Of a stretch of DNA of 7,612 nucleotides, positions 5,880 to 7,612 are shown piece after piece. The notes beneath the pieces were generated by a model. It was not told the DNA's origin. It saw nothing but the letters and a program-made list of their open reading frames with translations, and searched no databases. The translations under genes and the position numbers were made by a program. The stretch covers positions 1 through 7,612 of the forward strand of contig JAAZFB010000129.1 in assembly GCA_012511915.1 (NCBI GenBank). Reading direction: 5' to 3'. Each line of letters opens with the position of its first letter. Position 1 is the first letter of the stretch. The stretch is from Clostridiaceae bacterium. GTDB taxonomy: Bacteria > Bacillota > Clostridia > Monoglobales > Firm-18.

Positions 5880-6191
5880 GTGTACGCAATAATTGAAACG
5901 GGCGGCAAACAGTATAAAGTAAGCAAAGGCGATGTTATTTATATAGAAAAACTTGATGCCGCAGATAATGACGAAATCCGATTTGACAAGGTTTTAGCTG
6001 TCGGAGAGGGCGCTGACATGGCTATTGGGGCACCACTGGTAGATGGCGCGGAGGTGCTTGGGAAACTGATTAAGACCGGCAAATCAAAAAAAGTTATTGT
6101 TTTTAAAATGAAATCCAAAAAAGGTTATCGCAAAAAGCAAGGGCACAGACAGCCCTACAGTAAGGTAGAAATAACAGAGATTAAAGCATAA
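5880..6191 (+). CDS. rplU: 50S ribosomal protein L21
   Basis: 103 residues, the normal length for bacterial L21 (bL21), a 23S rRNA-binding protein of the large subunit. It begins with the hallmark MYAIIETGGKQYKV and ends with KKQGHRQPYSKVEI (85-98), the conserved rRNA-binding C-terminus. The start is GTG at 5880. A TAA directly precedes it in frame, so no earlier start is possible. The ribosome site GGAGGT lies 11 nt upstream, a rather long spacer. GCGTA (5869-5873) and TACGC (5883-5887) could form a small hairpin with the GTG at the end of its loop, so initiation may be controlled. First gene of a rightward group with rpmA and obgE. In most Firmicutes prp follows; here only 28 bp separate it from rpmA. 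Identity is certain. Confidence 0.98.
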   Translation: MYAIIETGGKQYKVSKGDVIYIEKLDAADNDEIRFDKVLAVGEGADMAIGAPLVDGAEVLGKLIKTGKSKKVIVFKMKSKKGYRKKQGHRQPYSKVEITEIKA

Positions 6192-6219
6192 TAATTCGTA
6201 TTTAAAGGAGTGGATATAT

Positions 6220-6477
6220 ATGGCTCATAAAAAGGGTATGGGAAGCACGAAAAACGGTAGAGATTCCGCATCCAAACGACTTGGCGTAAAAAGGGCGGAC
6301 GGTCAGTTTGTGCTTGCCGGTAATATATTAGTGCGTCAAAGAGGTACAAAGATACATCCCGGTAACGGTGTATTAAAAGGTAAAGATGATACATTGTTTG
6401 CCGTGGTAGACGGTAAAGTTCAGTTTGAAAGAATGGATAAAAACAGAAAAAAAGTAAGCGTATATCAAAGTGCTTAG
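6220..6477 (+). CDS. rpmA: 50S ribosomal protein L27, without Firmicutes N-terminal extension
   Basis: 85 residues of bL27, the large-subunit protein whose flexible N-terminus reaches the peptidyl-transferase centre. MAHKKGMGSTKNGRD (1-15) and KRLGVKRADGQFV (19-31) are hallmark segments, followed by RQRGTKIHPG (39-48) and DDTLFA (56-61). The start is well fixed: AAAGGAG (6204-6210) lies 9 nt before the ATG, and no start codon precedes it in frame. The protein therefore begins as in E. coli and lacks the cleavable leader of about nine residues (ending FFA or similar) found in Staphylococcus, Bacillus and many Clostridia. The prp gene that encodes the processing protease is also absent from its usual place just upstream. 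Between the two signatures, NGVLKG replaces the more usual xNVGxG. Identity is certain. Confidence 0.98.
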   Translation: MAHKKGMGSTKNGRDSASKRLGVKRADGQFVLAGNILVRQRGTKIHPGNGVLKGKDDTLFAVVDGKVQFERMDKNRKKVSVYQSA

Positions 6478-6506
6478 GTGTATAAAAAGAGATTAGTATT
6501 TTAATG

Positions 6507-6535
6507 GGGTGGGCTTTTTAGCTCACCCTTTATTT
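6507..6535 (+). terminator. Intrinsic terminator or attenuator between rpmA and obgE
   Basis: GGGTGGGC (6507-6514) pairs with GCTCACCC (6521-6528) as an 8-bp stem with one G-T pair and a 6-nt loop, followed by TTTATTT (6529-6535). It lies 29 bp after the rpmA stop. It probably ends most ribosomal-protein transcripts. No convincing separate obgE promoter is visible in the remaining 41 bp, so partial read-through may feed obgE. Confidence 0.7.
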
Positions 6536-6576
6536 GTAAAAACGCAATGGCCTTTGTGGGCTGAATGGAGATTAGT

Positions 6577-7612
6577 ATGTTTGTTGATGTTGTTAATATT
6601 ATTGTGCGTTCCGGTAACGGTGGCAACGGTTGTGTATCGTTCAGACGAGAAAAATATATTGCGGCTGGCGGGCCGGACGGCGGCGACGGAGGAAGGGGCG
6701 GCAGCGTTATTATTGTTGCCGATGAAAACAAAACAACCCTTATGGATTTTCGTTATAAAAAGAAGTATATCGCACAAAAAGGCGAAGATGGTATGGGTAC
6801 AAAAAAGTCCGGTAAATATGGTGAAGATTTGATCATTCACGTGCCCATCGGGACAATAGTGCGTGATAGTGAAAACAACAGAATTTTAGCCGATTTATCG
6901 GAGCATGACAGCTCTTTTATTGCGGTGCCCGGTGGCAGGGGCGGCTGGGGAAACATGCATTTTGCCACATCTACCCGACAAGTCCCGAATTTTGCGAAAG
7001 CCGGCCAGCTTGGTAGTGAAAGGGAGTTGGTGCTTGAACTTAAATTGATTGCAGATGTTGGCTTGATAGGTTTTCCCAATGTTGGCAAATCCACACTTTT
7101 ATCTGTAATAAGCGATGCTAAACCTAAAATTGCGAACTATCATTTTACAACTATTGTCCCGAACTTGGGCATGGTTAAATTTGATGATAGCGCAATGGTT
7201 GTAGCGGATATACCCGGCATAATAGAGGGGGCACATACAGGAACTGGGTTAGGGATTGATTTTTTAAGGCATATAGAGCGTACAAGGCTGCTTTTTCATG
7301 TAGTTGATGTGGCAGGCACGGAGGGTAGGGATCCTATACAAGATTTTGAAAAGACAAATGCTGAGCTAAAAGCTTTTAGCGCGGCACTTGCGGCAAAACC
7401 ACAGTTGGTGGTGGCAAATAAAATTGATGTTTCGGATGCTTTATTAGATGAGTTCACCGCTGAAATCACAAAAAGGGGTTTTGAGGTTTTCCCTATATCC
7501 GCTGCCGCCAATAAAGGCATTAGCCGCTTAGTGGGACGTGCCTTTGAAATGCTAAAAACGCTGCCAATACCCAAATTTGAAATAGAAGAGGATATAACAA
7601 GCATATCCAAAG
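6577..7612 (+). CDS. obgE: GTPase Obg (CgtA), C-terminus beyond window
   Basis: The first 345 codons are present and the frame is still open at the right edge. Residues 1-158 are the glycine-rich Obg fold (RSGNGGNGCVSFRREKY, GGPDGGDGGRGG, and GRGGWGNMHFATSTRQVP at 120-137). The GTPase domain follows with G1 GFPNVGKST (165-173), G2 YHFTT (188-192), G3 DIPG (211-214), G4 NKID (281-284) and G5 SAA (308-310). G2 has His where many Obg proteins have Pro (YPFTT), a variant I know from clostridial members. The C-terminal OCT domain, if present, would start near or past the edge. Obg is an essential GTPase that binds the 50S subunit and couples ribosome assembly to growth, in keeping with the genes upstream. 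The ATG at 6577 has GGAG 6 nt upstream. Identity is certain; the end is not visible. Confidence 0.97.
   Translation, partial: MFVDVVNIIVRSGNGGNGCVSFRREKYIAAGGPDGGDGGRGGSVIIVADENKTTLMDFRYKKKYIAQKGEDGMGTKKSGKYGEDLIIHVPIGTIVRDSENNRILADLSEHDSSFIAVPGGRGGWGNMHFATSTRQVPNFAKAGQLGSERELVLELKLIADVGLIGFPNVGKSTLLSVISDAKPKIANYHFTTIVPNLGMVKFDDSAMVVADIPGIIEGAHTGTGLGIDFLRHIERTRLLFHVVDVAGTEGRDPIQDFEKTNAELKAFSAALAAKPQLVVANKIDVSDALLDEFTAEITKRGFEVFPISAAANKGISRLVGRAFEMLKTLPIPKFEIEEDITSISK

Noticed and set aside
6523..6840. Minus-strand open frame of 105 codons
   Set aside because: Antisense to the glycine-rich Obg fold, which is unmistakable on the plus strand.

Overview
The window looks like a chromosomal piece from a moderately AT-rich Bacillota, probably an anaerobic Clostridia-type bacterium. 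The reasons are strong Shine-Dalgarno sites before nearly every gene, sigma-A-like promoters, a Firmicutes-style L21 leader RNA upstream of rplU, the rplU-rpmA-obgE order, and clostridial-looking protein sequences. No tRNA, rRNA, CRISPR array, transposase or phage gene is visible. The species cannot be named from the sequence alone.

Left part (1-2341, minus strand): a tightly packed catabolic operon. It is transcribed leftwards in the order PfkB-family sugar kinase, short mannitol-1-phosphate-dehydrogenase-like oxidoreductase, divergent NagB-family isomerase/deaminase (cut by the window edge). The first pair overlaps by 4 bp and the second pair abuts with no gap, so translation is probably coupled. 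A cupin/AraC-type regulator (2499-3377, plus strand) is divergent from the operon and has its own good extended -10 promoter. Kinase, polyol-phosphate dehydrogenase and aldose/ketose-phosphate isomerase together suggest uptake and breakdown of a sugar alcohol or amino-sugar alcohol. The substrate is not evident.

Middle part (3378-5879): a short non-coding gap with a strong hairpin terminator for the AraC gene and a second nested inverted repeat. It is followed by a large-subunit (HPII/KatE-type) catalase on the minus strand with a C-terminal glutamine-amidotransferase-like domain. Its promoter overlaps a near-perfect 20-bp palindrome that could be an operator. The 254-bp divergent spacer also carries the rplU promoter and leader.

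Right part (5880-7612, plus strand): rplU (L21, GTG start), rpmA (L27) and the first 345 codons of obgE (GTPase Obg). Two things are notable. The protease gene prp, normally between rplU and rpmA in Firmicutes, is absent. The L27 protein also lacks the cleavable N-terminal extension that Prp removes, so both halves of that maturation system are missing here. A terminator-like hairpin lies between rpmA and obgE.

No single unprecedented system is proven. The best leads are the three-gene sugar-phosphate operon with altered active-site motifs in its kinase and isomerase, the missing Prp/L27-extension pair, and the regulatory structures in the katE-rplU spacer.
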